A DNA stretch of 64,000 bases, taken from assembly GCA_900107365.1 (NCBI GenBank), contig FNPS01000001.1, positions 620,001 to 684,000 on the forward strand, read 5' to 3'. Below, one piece after another: positions 43,250 to 56,100 of this stretch (position 1 is the stretch's first letter; the number at the start of each line of letters is the position of its first letter). The stretch is from Flavobacterium aquidurense. GTDB taxonomy: Bacteria; Bacteroidota; Bacteroidia; Flavobacteriales; Flavobacteriaceae. Under the pieces are notes generated by a model. That model was not told the DNA's origin, did no database searches, and was given only the letters and a program-made list of their open reading frames with translations. The position numbers were made by a program, and so were the translations under genes.

Positions 43250-43948
43250 TTACGACGATGTTGACAATGCTTTGACTAAATCTTCTTTTTTGTTTCGGCT
43301 TAAAGGAATTTTTGTGATTCCAATTTCGGCAAATTTACTATTGAAGCGTTCTACTTTATCAATGTTAATAATATAGGACTTGTGTACACGAATGAATTTG
43401 TCTTTTGATAAATCATTTTCAAAAGATTTCATTGTCGAAAGAACTAAGTTGCTGTCATCTTCTGTAACTACTCTTACGTAATCCCCAAAAGCTTCAATCC
43501 ATTTAATTTTCGACGTGAAAATTTTAAGCTTTTTAAGATTACTTTTAATAAAGATATGTTCGCCTTCTTCTTCTTTTACTTCTTTTTTAAGCAAATGCAT
43601 GTCGATTGCCCTTTTTACAGAAGCATTAAAACGGTCAACGGCAATAGGCTTCTGAAGATAATCAGTAGCATCGTAGTCAAAGGCTTTTAAGGCATATTCG
43701 GCTTTAGAAGTAATAAATATAATCTGAGGTTTAGATTTTAGTCCATCAAGGAAATCAAAACCATTGATAACAGGCATTTCAATATCTAGAAAAATTAGAT
43801 CGATATTATTTAAAGAGATACAACTTTTTGCTTCTATTGCATTAGAAAAGTCCCCGATTAAGTGCAAACCTGGGTGATTATTAACTAATTTTGCAATAAT
43901 TGTCCTCTGTATAGAACTATCATCTACAACAACACAGTTTAGTTTCAT
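43250..43948 (-). CDS. LytTR-family response regulator
   Basis: A 232-residue two-component regulator. The receiver domain (1-120) has the phosphoacceptor Asp55 in LIFLDIEMPVINGFDF, the acidic pair VVDDSS at the start, the switch Thr in IFITSK and Lys in LQKPI. The C-terminal LytTR DNA-binding domain spans about 130-230 (IKWIEAFGDYVRVVTEDD, FIRVHKSYIINIDKVERF). The cognate kinase is not in the window. The gene is divergent from rpsF. Confidence 0.93.
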   Translation of the reverse strand: MKLNCVVVDDSSIQRTIIAKLVNNHPGLHLIGDFSNAIEAKSCISLNNIDLIFLDIEMPVINGFDFLDGLKSKPQIIFITSKAEYALKAFDYDATDYLQKPIAVDRFNASVKRAIDMHLLKKEVKEEEGEHIFIKSNLKKLKIFTSKIKWIEAFGDYVRVVTEDDSNLVLSTMKSFENDLSKDKFIRVHKSYIINIDKVERFNSKFAEIGITKIPLSRNKKEDLVKALSTSS

Positions 43949-44064
43949 AACATTTAAATTTAGAATAAATTCAGGATAGCAGTAGTAAATGTATTATTTT
44001 TCTAGGAAAAAAACTAAACTTAAGCTGTATTTTTTACATTACAACGAATAAAGATAAAAAAGTG

Positions 44065-44094
44065 TTGTATATATAAAAATAATGGTTACTTTTG
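44065..44094 (+). promoter_or_regulatory. Consensus promoter of the rpsF-rpsR-rplI operon
   Basis: TTG (44065-44067), 19-base spacer, TACTTTTG (44087-44094), followed by CACCC. It matches the Bacteroidota sigma-factor consensus exactly and predicts a leader of only about 25 nucleotides before the rpsF ATG, too short for a long autoregulatory leader. Confidence 0.85.
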
Positions 44095-44125
44095 CACCCA
44101 ATTTTAACAAATAAATATTGTATTT

Positions 44126-44467
44126 ATGAATCATTATGAAACTGTTTTCATTTTAAATCCCGTTTTATCTGAGGTTCAGGTGAAGGAAACAGTAACGAAA
44201 TTTGAAGAATTTCTTACTAGTAGAGGAGCTGAAATGGTATCGAAAGAGGATTGGGGTCTGAAAAAAATGGCTTACGAAATCCAAAACAAAAAAAGTGGTT
44301 TTTACCATTTATTCGAATTCAAAGTAGCTGGAGAAGTTCTAATTGCTTTTGAAACTGAATTTAGACGTGACGAAAGAGTTATGCGTTTCTTAACTGTAAG
44401 TTTAGACAAACATGCTATTTCATGGGCTGAAAGAAGAAGAGCCAAATTAAAATCTACTAAAGCTTAA
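44126..44467 (+). CDS. rpsF: 30S ribosomal protein S6
   Basis: A 113-residue ribosomal protein ([19 protein letters not shown], the alpha/beta ferredoxin-like S6 fold; [21 protein letters not shown] is the signature). It pairs with S18 on the 30S platform. First gene of rpsF-rpsR-rplI, 5 bases before rpsR. Confidence 0.98.
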
Positions 44468-44472
44468 TTATT

Positions 44473-44769
44473 ATGTCTACAATAGAGCAATCTGCAAAAG
44501 GAAAAAAAGACGGAGATATCAGATATTTAACGCCTTTAAACATTGAAACTAACAAAACTAAAAAGTACTGTCGTTTCAAAAAATCAGGAATCAAATATAT
44601 CGATTATAAAGATGCTGATTTCTTATTGAAATTCGTTAATGAGCAAGGAAAAATTCTTCCTCGTCGTTTAACGGGAACTTCATTAAAATACCAAAGAAAA
44701 GTTTCTGTAGCTGTAAAAAGAGCTCGTCACTTAGCTTTAATGCCATACGTGGCCGATTTATTAAAATAA
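44473..44769 (+). CDS. rpsR: 30S ribosomal protein S18
   Basis: A 98-residue protein with the S18 signature [21 protein letters not shown] and [16 protein letters not shown], followed by the basic helix [15 protein letters not shown]. The N-terminal extension is typical of Bacteroidota. In operon with rpsF and rplI. Confidence 0.98.
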
Positions 44770-44835
44770 TTAAAAACTCTAGTCGCTGGTTTCTGTTGAA
44801 GCAGAACCTAACTTCTAAAATATAAGGACAACAAC

Positions 44836-45276
44836 ATGGAACTTATTTTAAAACAAGACGTACAAAACTTAGGATTTAAAGATGATGTAGTATCTGTAAA
44901 ACCTGGTTACGGTCGTAACTTTTTAATTCCTCAAGGTTTTGCTGCATTAGCAACTCCTTCTGCTAAAAAAGTTTTAGCTGAAAATCTAAAACAAAGAGCA
45001 CATAAAGAAGCTAAAGTTGTTGCTGATGCTAAAGCATTAGCTGAAACTTTAAAAGCTCTTGAAATTAAACTTACTGCAAAAGCTGGTGGAGAGAAACTTT
45101 TTGGTTCTATCACAAACATCGACATTGCTGAAGCATTAGAGAAATCAGGTAACGCTATTGATAGAAAATTCATCACTAGTGGTATCGTAAAACGTACTGG
45201 AAAATATTCTGCTAGCATCCGTTTACACAGAGATGTTATCGTTGATTTACCATACGAGATTATCGCTGAAAAATAA
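44836..45276 (+). CDS. rplI: 50S ribosomal protein L9
   Basis: A 146-residue two-domain protein: the N-terminal rRNA-binding domain MELILKQDVQNLGFKDDVVS and VKPGYGRNFLIPQGFA, a long connecting helix, and the C-terminal domain ending RDVIVDLPYEIIAEK. A 66-base gap separates it from rpsR; the gap can fold GGTTTCTG with CAGAACC. A strong terminator follows. Confidence 0.98.
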   Translation: MELILKQDVQNLGFKDDVVSVKPGYGRNFLIPQGFAALATPSAKKVLAENLKQRAHKEAKVVADAKALAETLKALEIKLTAKAGGEKLFGSITNIDIAEALEKSGNAIDRKFITSGIVKRTGKYSASIRLHRDVIVDLPYEIIAEK

Positions 45277-45297
45277 TAGTTTATATTACTATATGAG

Positions 45298-45325
45298 AAT
45301 CCCGATGTAAATCGGGATTTTTTTT
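45298..45325 (+). terminator. Terminator of the rpsF-rpsR-rplI operon
   Basis: AATCCCGAT (45298-45306) pairs perfectly with ATCGGGATT (45311-45319) around GTAA, followed by an eight-base T-run. Confidence 0.9.
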
Positions 45326-45398
45326 GTTTAAAGAAATAATAATAGACTTAAAGTTATTTGCTTACAGCTTATAGTGTAATGCATAAAGCCAGATAAAA

Positions 45399-45872
45399 AT
45401 GAAATACGCAAGACTAACAAAAGAGCAATTTGATGAATTGCACGCAGAATTCGCCAGTTTTTTGGCAACACAAGCTATTGATAAAGCAGAGTGGGATTCT
45501 CTTAAAATAAACAAGCCAGAAGTTGCTGAGCAGGAATTGGACGTTTTTTCAGACTTGATTTGGGAAGGTGTCTTATCCAGAGCAGAATTCCTGGAGCATT
45601 TTTCGAAAAACCATATTTTCTTGTTCCAGTGTTTTGAAACACACGTGCAGTCAATAGTATTAAAATCGTTGGTTCCTGAGACAGACTTTTTAACTAAAGA
45701 TGGTTTACAATGGTTAAGTGATAATATGTTTACAGAAACGATTGAAATGAAAGTTGGAAAAAAAGTATTCACTGAAGATCGAAATACTTCTATTTTTGAA
45801 TTGATTCAGCAAGGTGCTTTTTTAAGCGACGGACAATTGTTTAAGCAGATTAATACCATTTTGGAGTCTTAA
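45399..45872 (+). CDS. DUF6495-family protein
   Basis: A 157-residue soluble acidic protein starting MKYARLTKEQFDELHAEFAS, a form I recognise as the DUF6495 family of Flavobacteriaceae. Mostly helical, no signal peptide, no known function. It sits alone between the ribosomal-protein terminator and its own terminator. Confidence 0.8.
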   Translation: MKYARLTKEQFDELHAEFASFLATQAIDKAEWDSLKINKPEVAEQELDVFSDLIWEGVLSRAEFLEHFSKNHIFLFQCFETHVQSIVLKSLVPETDFLTKDGLQWLSDNMFTETIEMKVGKKVFTEDRNTSIFELIQQGAFLSDGQLFKQINTILES

Positions 45873-45903
45873 ACTTAAAAAAGGAGAAAATAAACTAAAT
45901 TCG

Positions 45904-45940
45904 AGGCAAACAATAAATGTTAAATTGTTTGCCTTTTTTT
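45904..45940 (+). terminator. Terminator of the DUF6495 gene
   Basis: AGGCAAACAAT (45904-45914) pairs perfectly with ATTGTTTGCCT (45924-45934), followed by a T-run. Confidence 0.88.
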
Positions 45941-47104
45941 ATTTTTTTAACTTTTGTTTAAACTTTTTTATTTTTTTTACCCCGTATTTCTACGTGTTTA
46001 TTTTGGATAATTCAATAAAGAGTGTTGTTATTTGATAATCAGTACTTTACTGAATGTTTCGGGTTTGTTTAATTATTATTTAATAGATTATTTACCGTTA
46101 TTTGTAAGTATAAACCTTCTTTTTTATGGTTTGCTTAAAATAAATGAATTTTTTTTACGACATCTAGAGCACTTATTTCTTTCATAAAAGTGCTGCTTTT
46201 TCTGATGATACAGCCCTTATTTTAACATTTTGTTTTTTTAGAATTAAAAAAAATAAGAATTTTATTCTTGTTTTATATTTTCATTTTAATTAATTTTAGG
46301 GAAAGAAAGATTAAACAAAATCTTTTACACAAAATGCTTTTAAGGCTTAAAATTTTGTTTCTTTTTTTGGAAAGAAAATGTAATTAGTTTTTATTGCATT
46401 TAGAGTTTAAAGTTTTTTAAAATAACTTAATTAATTTGCTTATGGAATTGACAGTTACTCTACTTATCAAATTTGCATTAGGTCTTCAAATTATTTTAGC
46501 TTTATTTTTTATTTCTTTAGATAAAATTAAGCGTATTCAAAAAGCAAATTTTAATTTCACTATCAACGTTTTTCAAAAAAACCAACATTATGTCAGCTTT
46601 TTATTTACAAACCCCAGTCTGCGGTTTTGTTTATAAAAGGTAATGTCATATTTTTTTTTTGATAATCCTTAGCATTTAAATAATGTTTCAAAAGTTTTCG
46701 AATCTCTCAAATTTTTTAAATTAAAGATAGATTGTCTAATCAACACTTTATCGATTGAAACATACTCACAATATTTAATAGAATTTCCCCAAATTCTACT
46801 TTAAAACATAGATTTTCTTTCAGGAAATTAACCTAACAACAAATCACTCCATTTATCCGGAAATTGATTCATATCAATATTCCACAAAATTTTTAAGACA
46901 TTTTTTATTCGAAGGAACAAGAAGTGGTCTTTGTATGCTTCCGTATACGCAACATTTTTTAATGAAATGAAATTTAAATTAACAGTCGACTAGTATTTTA
47001 AATTTCATTTTAAGTAGCTGATTATTAACGTTTTTTAAAATTGCCTAAGCATACGTGCTTATCGCAACAGGTATTTTATTGTCCATTTTCTAATCTTCCA
47101 AATT
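45941..47104. other. 1.2 kb AT-rich gene-free stretch upstream of the giant surface-protein gene
   Basis: No convincing gene is seen. The only ORF of note (46436-46636, no export signal, ordinary AT-rich composition) looks accidental. Visible features are TTATTTGATAATCAGT at 46028-46043, which recurs downstream of the locus at 60460-60475; a terminator-like hairpin AGCACTT/AAGTGCT at 46168-46194 with T-run; and a hairpin TAAGCA-TACG-TGCTTA at 47046-47061. It probably contains the promoter and leader of the giant gene. Confidence 0.6.
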
Positions 47105-50100
47105 ATGAAAAAAAAATTTACTTTTTATGATCTCATCGTAAAGAAGAGATTATTTGGTTTGTTGTTTTTGTTGCTTTTTTGCAGTAAAAACTTTGCGCAA
47201 ACTTTTTGTAGACCAGACTCCCAGACCAATAGTACTGGTGGTCTTTTATGTGTAGGAATGAGTGTTACGAATCCAACCAATGCGTTCGATACTAGTATGA
47301 CAACTTATGCATCGATTACAAACACGCTTGGTTTGGCTTGTTTTGCTCAGGAAACATTACATTTTAATCAGACTGCAAAAGCAGGAGACCAAATAGTTAT
47401 CTATTTTGGTGAAGGAAATGGAGTGTTAGATGTTGGTTTATTGTCAAACGCAACTATCCAGGCAAAAAATGGCTCAACTGATGTTGGTGGTGCGGTTGCG
47501 ATGAATAATTCGTTACTGAATCTTCAATTATTATCTGCGACTAATTCGGCAGTAATAAAATACACATTGCCGGGAGATGCCAATCAGATTCAAATTCAAT
47601 CTGGAGGGCTTTTGGCAGTACTGGTAAATTTAAGAATTTATGATGTGCGTTTGCAATTTGCAAAACCAACAATTGTTGGAGGAGAAACACAATCTGTATG
47701 TTCGGGGCAATCTGTAGCGCTTACAGCAACTGCAGCAGCAGGAACAACGGTTGCCTGGTATGATTCTCCGACATCTACTACAGCACTTTCTAATGTTGCT
47801 ACATTTACTACGCCAAACCTGACAGCTACAACTACTTATTATGTTAGTACTTCGAGAGTTGCAGGTTGCGAAAGCAGTGATCGATTACCTGTTACAATAA
47901 ATGTTATCAATCCTGTACAGCCCACAATTAGTACTCCAGGCACAGCGATTTGTTCTGCGGGTGCAACTCAGGCAACTACATTATCAGTAATTAGTCCGGT
48001 ACCCGGAACTATATATTCCTGGTATAATGTGCCAAATGCAGGTGTAGCTTTAGCAACAGGTAGCACTTATACGCCATCTGTCCCAACAGGAGCGACTGAT
48101 TTTTATGTAGAAGCTTCTATTGGTACTTGTAAATCGGCACGAACTCAGGTTACTGTGACATCAACTCCGGTTCCTGCGCTTGCATCGATACTGACACAAA
48201 GTGTAACAATTATATCCGGACAAAATGCAAATTTAAGTGCCTCAACGACTGAGGCAAATGTTGCGTTAGACTGGTACGATGTACCTACAGGCGGAGTAAA
48301 ATTATTAGGAGATTCTAATACTTTTACAACTCCAATTTTAACTGCGAGTAAAACCTATTATGTTGAGTCACGCAATACTATTGGTGGTTGTGTTAGCGCT
48401 ACAAGAGTTGCTGTTCCTGTAACAGTTTTACCTGCTGCGTTAGGAGGTTGTCTGGAAGCGAATAGTCAACAAACAACTCAAAACGGACTTTGTTTGCTTT
48501 GTTCTTCTACAACTCCAAATAATTCTGTAGATGGAGATATTAATACCGCGGCGAGACTTACTCTTCCGGTTGGTTTATTAAACGGATATATTCAGCAAAC
48601 GTTACAATTTAATAATCCTGGAAAAGCAGGTGATATTGTAGATGTAGTATTGGCTTTGCCGGGTGGTATTGCCGATCTTTCGTTATTAGGAGCTGTGAGT
48701 TTAGCCACTTACAATGGAGCTACTTATAATAATGACAGAGTTTCTACTAATAATAATGCTTTGGTGACTCTGCAATTATTATCAGGAAATCGCTTTAGAG
48801 CCAGTATTGTTGCTGGTGCCAATTTTGATCGTGTCGAAATTAGATTGGGTGGTTTGGTTACTGCCTTAACCAATTTAGATATTTATCAGGCAACTTATAG
48901 ATATAAAGCGCCAACTATAACTGGTAACAGTACTCCAATTTGTGGTGGATTGACTACTACCTTAACAACTGTTACAAATTTAGGGGATACTATAAAATGG
49001 TATGATGCTTTAACAGGCGGAAACTTATTGGTTAGTACACCATCTTATACAACACCAGCATTGACTGCTAATACAACTTATTACGTAGAACTTACTCGGA
49101 ATGGTTGTGTAAATAGTGAAAGAAATCCTATTCTGGTTACTGTGAATAATCCTTTGGCACCATCGACAGTTGTTGCTACTCCGGTAAATTTATGTAGTGG
49201 AGAGACAACTACTTTAGCGATTCAAAATCCGGTTTCAGGGACAACCTATAATTGGTATGATGAATCTGCTGGTGGAAATTTATTGTTTACGGGTACTTCT
49301 TTTACAACTCCAAGTTTGACTACTTCTTTGACTTATCATGTTGAAGCAGTTATTGGAAATTGTGTAAGTGCAACTCGTACTCCGGTACCTGTAACTGTTA
49401 ACCCATTGCCTGCGGCACCTGTTCCTGTATCTTCAAATGTTATTATTCAGTCAGGTCAAAGTGTGATGTTGGCAGTTACGAATAATCCGGGATTTTCATA
49501 TATGTGGTATGATGCTCCAACGGGAGGAAATCTTTTGCAAGGAACTGGAAGCAGTACTTATATACCTAATCCGGTTTTAACTGCAAATAAAACATTTTAT
49601 GTTGAGGCAAGAGATTTATCATCTGATTGTCCCAGCAGTACAAGAGCTGTAATTAATGTTGTGGTAATTAGTACGGTTAGTAGCTGTTTACAACCTAATG
49701 CACAGGTAACATCTACAGATGGTTTGTTATGTTTGTTATGTACTTCTACTAATCCAAATAATTCTGTAGATGGAAATATAAATACAGCAGCAACTCTTTT
49801 TACTCCTGTTGCGGCAGCCGGTGCATATATACAACAACAACTTACTTTTCCTACACCTGGTCAGGCAGGAGATATCATTGATGTTGAATTAGATTTGCCA
49901 GGAGGTCTTGCTGATCTTTCATTACTGGGAGGAGGGATTAGTTTGGCAACCTATAATGGGGTCACTTTTAATAATGACAGAGTCTTGCTTAACAATAATT
50001 TATTAAATGTACAATTATTGTCAGGAAATAAATTTAAAGCCAGCTTTACTGCAACAGCAGCATTTGATAAACTTGAAATTCGTATAGGAAATGGTTTAGC

Positions 50101-53100
50101 TACTTTATTAACTACTTTGAATATTTATGGCGCTTCTTATAGATTTCCAAATGCAACAATAACAGGAGCGACAGCGCCAATTTGTGCAGGAGGAACTGCT
50201 ACATTATCTGCATCTTCTACAGGAACGGAAACATTTACTTGGTATGATGCTCCTACTGGAGGAAATATAGTGGCTGTAAGTCCAACTCTTCCGTTGACTG
50301 CTACTAAAACTTATTATTTAGAAGGAACTCGTGCCGGATGTGTAAACAGTGTTCGTCAAGCTGTTACGGTTAATGTATTAGATATTCCAACGGATGCAAA
50401 TATTACAATTGCAAGTCCTTTGACGGCTTCTTGTGCCGGAGGTATTGTATTGGCTCCAACATCGGCTTTAGCTGGAGCGACATTTAAATATTATACAGAT
50501 CAAAATAAAACAGTTGAGATTACATCAGGAACTGTTGGCGGAGTAACTTATGTTAAAGACGCTACAACAGGTGCTTTAACTATTAGTGGACTTATTGCTG
50601 CAAATGCTCCTTATACTTATTATGTTTCTGTTCTTAACGGAGGTGTATGTGAGAATGTAAACGGAACTTTAAAAGCAGTTGTCGTAAATTATCCGGCAGG
50701 TTCGGCTTTAACAGTTACGCCAACTTTGGCTGGTTGTGCTAAAGCAAATCTAAAAGATGCTATTGCAAATTTTGATACATCGGGAAATACAACTTATACT
50801 TTCTTTGATCCTTCAAATAATCCAATAACAGATGTAGCTGCGGCAAATATTACTGTTAACGGAATTTATTCAATTCAGGCTCAAACTACGGGTATTGATT
50901 GTCCTTCGATAAAATTACCAGTAACAGTTACAATTAATCCATTACCAACGTTAACAGGAGTAACAAATTCGATAGCAGTTACACCAGGAACTTCAGTTGC
51001 ATTAGCTGCAACATCAAACGGAACAATTACTTGGTACGGACCTCAGGGGAATGTTTTACCAACAAATAATACCGGAATTCTTAATACTGTAGGTGTTTAT
51101 ACTTATACAGTAATTGCCACTCTTGGAACTTGTACCACTAGCCAGACAGTTACTATTAGTGTTATAGATCCTGCGACTTGTGATCCATTATTCGAAAGAG
51201 TTTATGCTACTACAGAGTTATCAGGTTCAATTATTACTGGTGGAGTAACAAGCGGACCTTTGGCTGTAGATGGTGATCCAAGTACATTTTCTACAATAAC
51301 TACAGGTTTAGGACTTTTAGGCATTGGAACTACATGGCAAAATTTACAATGGCCAACAACTATTGCAAAAGGTACTCCTGTAACAGTAAAATTAGGCTTA
51401 GCTAATAGCGCAGTTGCAGTTGGACAAAGTATTTCTGTAATAGGTACTAAACGCAATGGTTTAAATAATCCAATTGATATTGGAACTTTACAATCGGCTT
51501 CAGGATCATTACTGAACTTATTGCCGGGTCAAAATTCATTTGAATTTACATTTGTACCTTCTAATACTTCAGGACCTCAGGATTATGATGGTATAAGAGT
51601 ACAATTAGGATCTGTTCTTAGTCTTGCACAAAATATCAATGTTTATGATGCTCATTATAGTAAACAAGTAACTCAAATTTCTTGTGGAAAAGGTGATATT
51701 GAAGATCTTTTTTATGGAGTAAGAGATTTAGGAGTTGGAGCATTAACAGCTACTGTAGGTGTTTCTAATGCCTGGAATGTTGCTGACGGAGATGTTGCTA
51801 CTTATGCAACAATGTTTAGTGGAGTAGGTGTACTTGCTGCCGCTGAACTTACGACTAAGTTTAGAACACCATCTATGGTTGGTGACAGTTTAAGAATTAC
51901 TATTTCAAAACCAGGAACAATTTTAAATCTTAATTTGCTTACAGGATTCACGATCCAGCTTTATTCAGGAAATATTGCAGTTGGTGCGCCAATACAAAAT
52001 ACAAGCAGTTTATTGACTTTAAAATTACTTTCAGGAGATACAATGGCAATGACAATCGTTGCACCTCAAACACAGCCGTACGACAAAGTTGTAATCACTT
52101 TTGGAGGAGTTGCAAGTGTTTTAGATCAGCTTAGAGTTCATACAATTGATCGTGTAACTAATACCAAAGTTATTGGCAGTGATCCTGATAATAAAATCAC
52201 GGTCTGCCCCGGCGCAGATATAACGCTCACGGTTCCGCCAAAAGCTTGCGCGAATTATGCTTGGTATGATTCTCCAACAGGAGGAAATCAAGTTGCTACA
52301 GGTCAAACGTATACACTTCCTGCATCATTAGCTGCTGGTACTTATAAATATTACATTCAACCAATTCGCTACGGTTGTCCTGCTCTTGAAAGAGGTGAAG
52401 TTACTGTAGTAGTAAGAGCAACAACGCCAGCAAGCGCAATAGCAAATGTTACTATAAACGGAGGAAATAATACTGTAATTTGTGCCGAAGATGGAAAAGT
52501 AACCTTAGATGCAGTTTTAAACACTACACCTGTACTAACTAATCCGATATATCACTGGTATAAATTTGATGGCACAACAAGTGTGGCTGTCGCTGGCGAA
52601 ACAACTTCTAAATTAGTATTGACAGGATTAGTTCCTGGAACATATACTTATTATGTGGGAGTTAGCTCAGATGAGTATTGTGAAACTATGGAAGCTGATA
52701 GAAAACAGGTAACATTCACGATTTTACCAACTTCACTTGAAACTGATATTATAGTAGACAATGCTAGTATTTGTCATGATACAGATGCTGTGTTGACACC
52801 AACAAGTTCTTTAACAAATCCCGTGTTTTTCTGGTATTTAGATGCTAATAAAACGCAGCCAATTTTTAACGGAGTAATTGGAGGAGTAACTTATACAATT
52901 AGTTCTACCGGAGCATTAACAGCTTCAGGATTAACAACCGCAATGAGCCCTATTACTTATTATGTAGCTGTTACTAGCGATAATACATGTCAGAATAAAA
53001 ATGGCGAACTTAAAGCAGCAACTGTAATTGTTAATGATCCTGCTACACCAACGACTAATGATCCAACACAAGATTTCTGTTTGGTAAGTAATCCAACGGT

Positions 53101-56100
53101 TGCAAATCTTCAGGTAAATGAGGCGAATGTAGTTTGGTACAATGTATCAACAGGAGGAACAGCATTAGCAACTACAGCAGCATTAGCAAATGGCCCTTAT
53201 TATGCAGCAATTTTAGATCCGGCTACCAGTTGTGAAAGTTCAGTTCGATTATTAGTAACTGTAACTGTAACCGATCCGGGAACACCTGTAATTACCAAAA
53301 CTACTCAGGATTTCTGTTTAGTTGATAAACCAACATTTGCAACAATAGACGTAACTCCGGCTACAAATATTGTTTGGTATGATGCGTTGACTGGAGGAAA
53401 CTTAATTCCATCAACTACAGCATTAACAACTGGAACATATTATGCTGCTATCAAAGATCCGACAACAACTTGTGAAAGTAAAGTTAGATTAGCAATCACG
53501 ATTAATGTAACCGATTCTGGAACACCAATAATAACCAAAACTACTCAGGATTTCTGTCTGATTGATGCTCCAACATTCGCAACAATCGACGTAACTCCAG
53601 CTACAAATATTGTTTGGTATGATGCATTAACTGGCGGAAACTTAATTCCATCAACTACAGCATTAACAACTGGAACATATTATGCTGCTATCAAAGATCC
53701 GACCACTACTTGTGAAAGTAATGTTAGATTGGCTATTGTAATTAATGTAAACGATCCGGGAACACCTGTAATTACTAAAACTACTCAGGATTTTTGTTTG
53801 ATTGATGCGCCAACATTTGCAACAATTGACGTAACTCCAGCCACGAATATTGTTTGGTATGATGCGTTGACTGGTGGAAATTTAATTCCATCAACTACAG
53901 CATTAACAACTGGAACATATTATGCTGCTATCAAAGATCCGACAACAACTTGTGAAAGTAAAGTTAGATTAGCGATCACGATTAATGTAACCGATCCGGG
54001 AACACCTGTAATTACCAAAACTACTCAGGATTTCTGTTTAGTTGATAAACCAACATTTGCAACAATTGATGTAACTCCGGCTACAAACATTGTTTGGTAT
54101 GATGCGTTGACTGGTGGAAATTTAATTACATCAGCTACAGCATTAACAACTGGAACATATTATGCTGCTATCAAAGATCCGACAACAACTTGTGAAAGTA
54201 AAGTTAGATTAGCGATCACGATTAATGTAACCGATCCTGGAACACCAATAATTACCAAAACTACTCAGGATTTCTGTCTGATTGATGCTCCAACATTCGC
54301 AACAATCGACGTAACTCCTGCCACAAATATTGTTTGGTATGATGCGTTGACTGGTGGAAACTTAATTCCATCAACTACAGCATTAACAACTGGAACATAT
54401 TATGCTGCTATCAAAGATCCGACCACTACTTGTGAAAGTAATGTTAGATTGGCTATTGTAATTAACGTAACCGATCCTGGAACACCAACTTTGGTAACAG
54501 CAGGAACACAAAATTTCTGTTTGGTAAATGCACCAACATTTGCAAGTGTTCAATTTAATCAGACCAATATTGTTTGGTACGATGCTTTAAGCGGTGGAAA
54601 TATAATTCCTTCTACTACAGCGTTGACAAGCGGAACTTATTTTGCAGTACTAAAAGATCCGGTATCAGGATGCGAAAGTGCGGCAAGATTATCAGTAACG
54701 ATCAGCGTTACAGATCCAGGAACACCGACACTAGTAAATGCAGGAACACAAAACTTCTGTTTAGTAAACGCACCAACATTTGCAAGTGTTCAATTTAATC
54801 AGGCAAATATAATTTGGTATGATGCCTTATCCGGTGGAAATGTAATTCCTTCTGCTACAGCATTGACCAGCGGAACTTATTTTGCAGCGATAAAAGATCC
54901 TGTATCAGGATGTGAAAGTGCGGCCAGATTATCAGTAACGATCAGCGTTACAGATCCAGGAACACCGACACTAGTAAATGCAGGAACACAAAACTTCTGC
55001 TTGGTAAATTCACCAACTTTTGCAAGTGTTCAATTTAATCAGACCAATATTGTTTGGTACGATGCCTTAAGCGGTGGAAATATAATTCCTTCTACTACAG
55101 CGTTGACAAGCGGAAATTACTTTGCAGTACTAAAAGATCCGACTACTACTTGCGAAAGTGCAGCCAGATTATCAGTAACAATTAGCGTTACAGATCCGGG
55201 AACACCGACACTAGTAAATGCAGGAACACAAAATTTCTGTTTGTTAAATGCGCCAACATTTGCAAGTGTTCAATTTAATCAGACCAATATTGTTTGGTAC
55301 GATGCTTTAAGCAGTGGAAATTTAATTCCATCAACTACAGCATTGACAAGCGGAACTTATTTTGCAGTACTAAAAGATCCGGTATCAGGATGCGAAAGTG
55401 CGGCAAGATTATCAGTAACGATTAGCGTTACAGATCCAGGAACACCGACACTAGTAAATGCAGGAACACAAAACTTCTGTTTAGTAAACGCGCCAACCTT
55501 TGCAAGTGTTCAATTTAATCAGGCAAACATAGTTTGGTATACAGCGCTGACCGGAGGAAATTTAATTCCTTCTGCTACTGCGTTGACAAGCGGAACTTAT
55601 TTTGCAGCGATAAAAGATCCTGTATCAGGATGTGAAAGTGTAACAAGATTGCAAGTTACTATTAGTGTAACTGATCCGACTACACCAACAACAACTGCTC
55701 TTACTCAGGTTTTCTGTTCAGGAAATAGCCCAATTGTTGCTAATATTCAGGTTAACGAGAGCAATATCATTTGGTATAGTTCGGCTACTGGAGGAACAGC
55801 AATTGCTCCAACTGCAGCGTTAGTAAATGGAGATTATTTTGCAGCATTAAAAGATGCAACTACCGGTTGTGAAAGTAGTGTCAGACTTAAAGTAACAGTG
55901 ACTGTTGGAAATTCAAATAACCCAACAACAAATAGCGCAGCGCAGAGTTTTTGTATAAACAACGCTGCAACTGTTGCCAATATTCAGGTAAACGAAAGCA
56001 ATGTAAGTTGGTTTACTAGTGCGACAGGAGGAATCGCAATTCCATCTAACACACTATTAACTTCTGGAATCTATTATGGTGAAATTACAGAAGCAACAAC

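Noticed and set aside
46436..46636. 66-codon ORF in the gene-free region before the giant gene
   Set aside because: Composition equals the AT-rich background, the start is a TTG-like codon in a low-complexity stretch, and no domain or export signal is convincing.
53036..55672. Repeats as possible CRISPR or mobile repeat
   Set aside because: The period is exactly 80 codons in frame within a single ORF; they are protein repeats.
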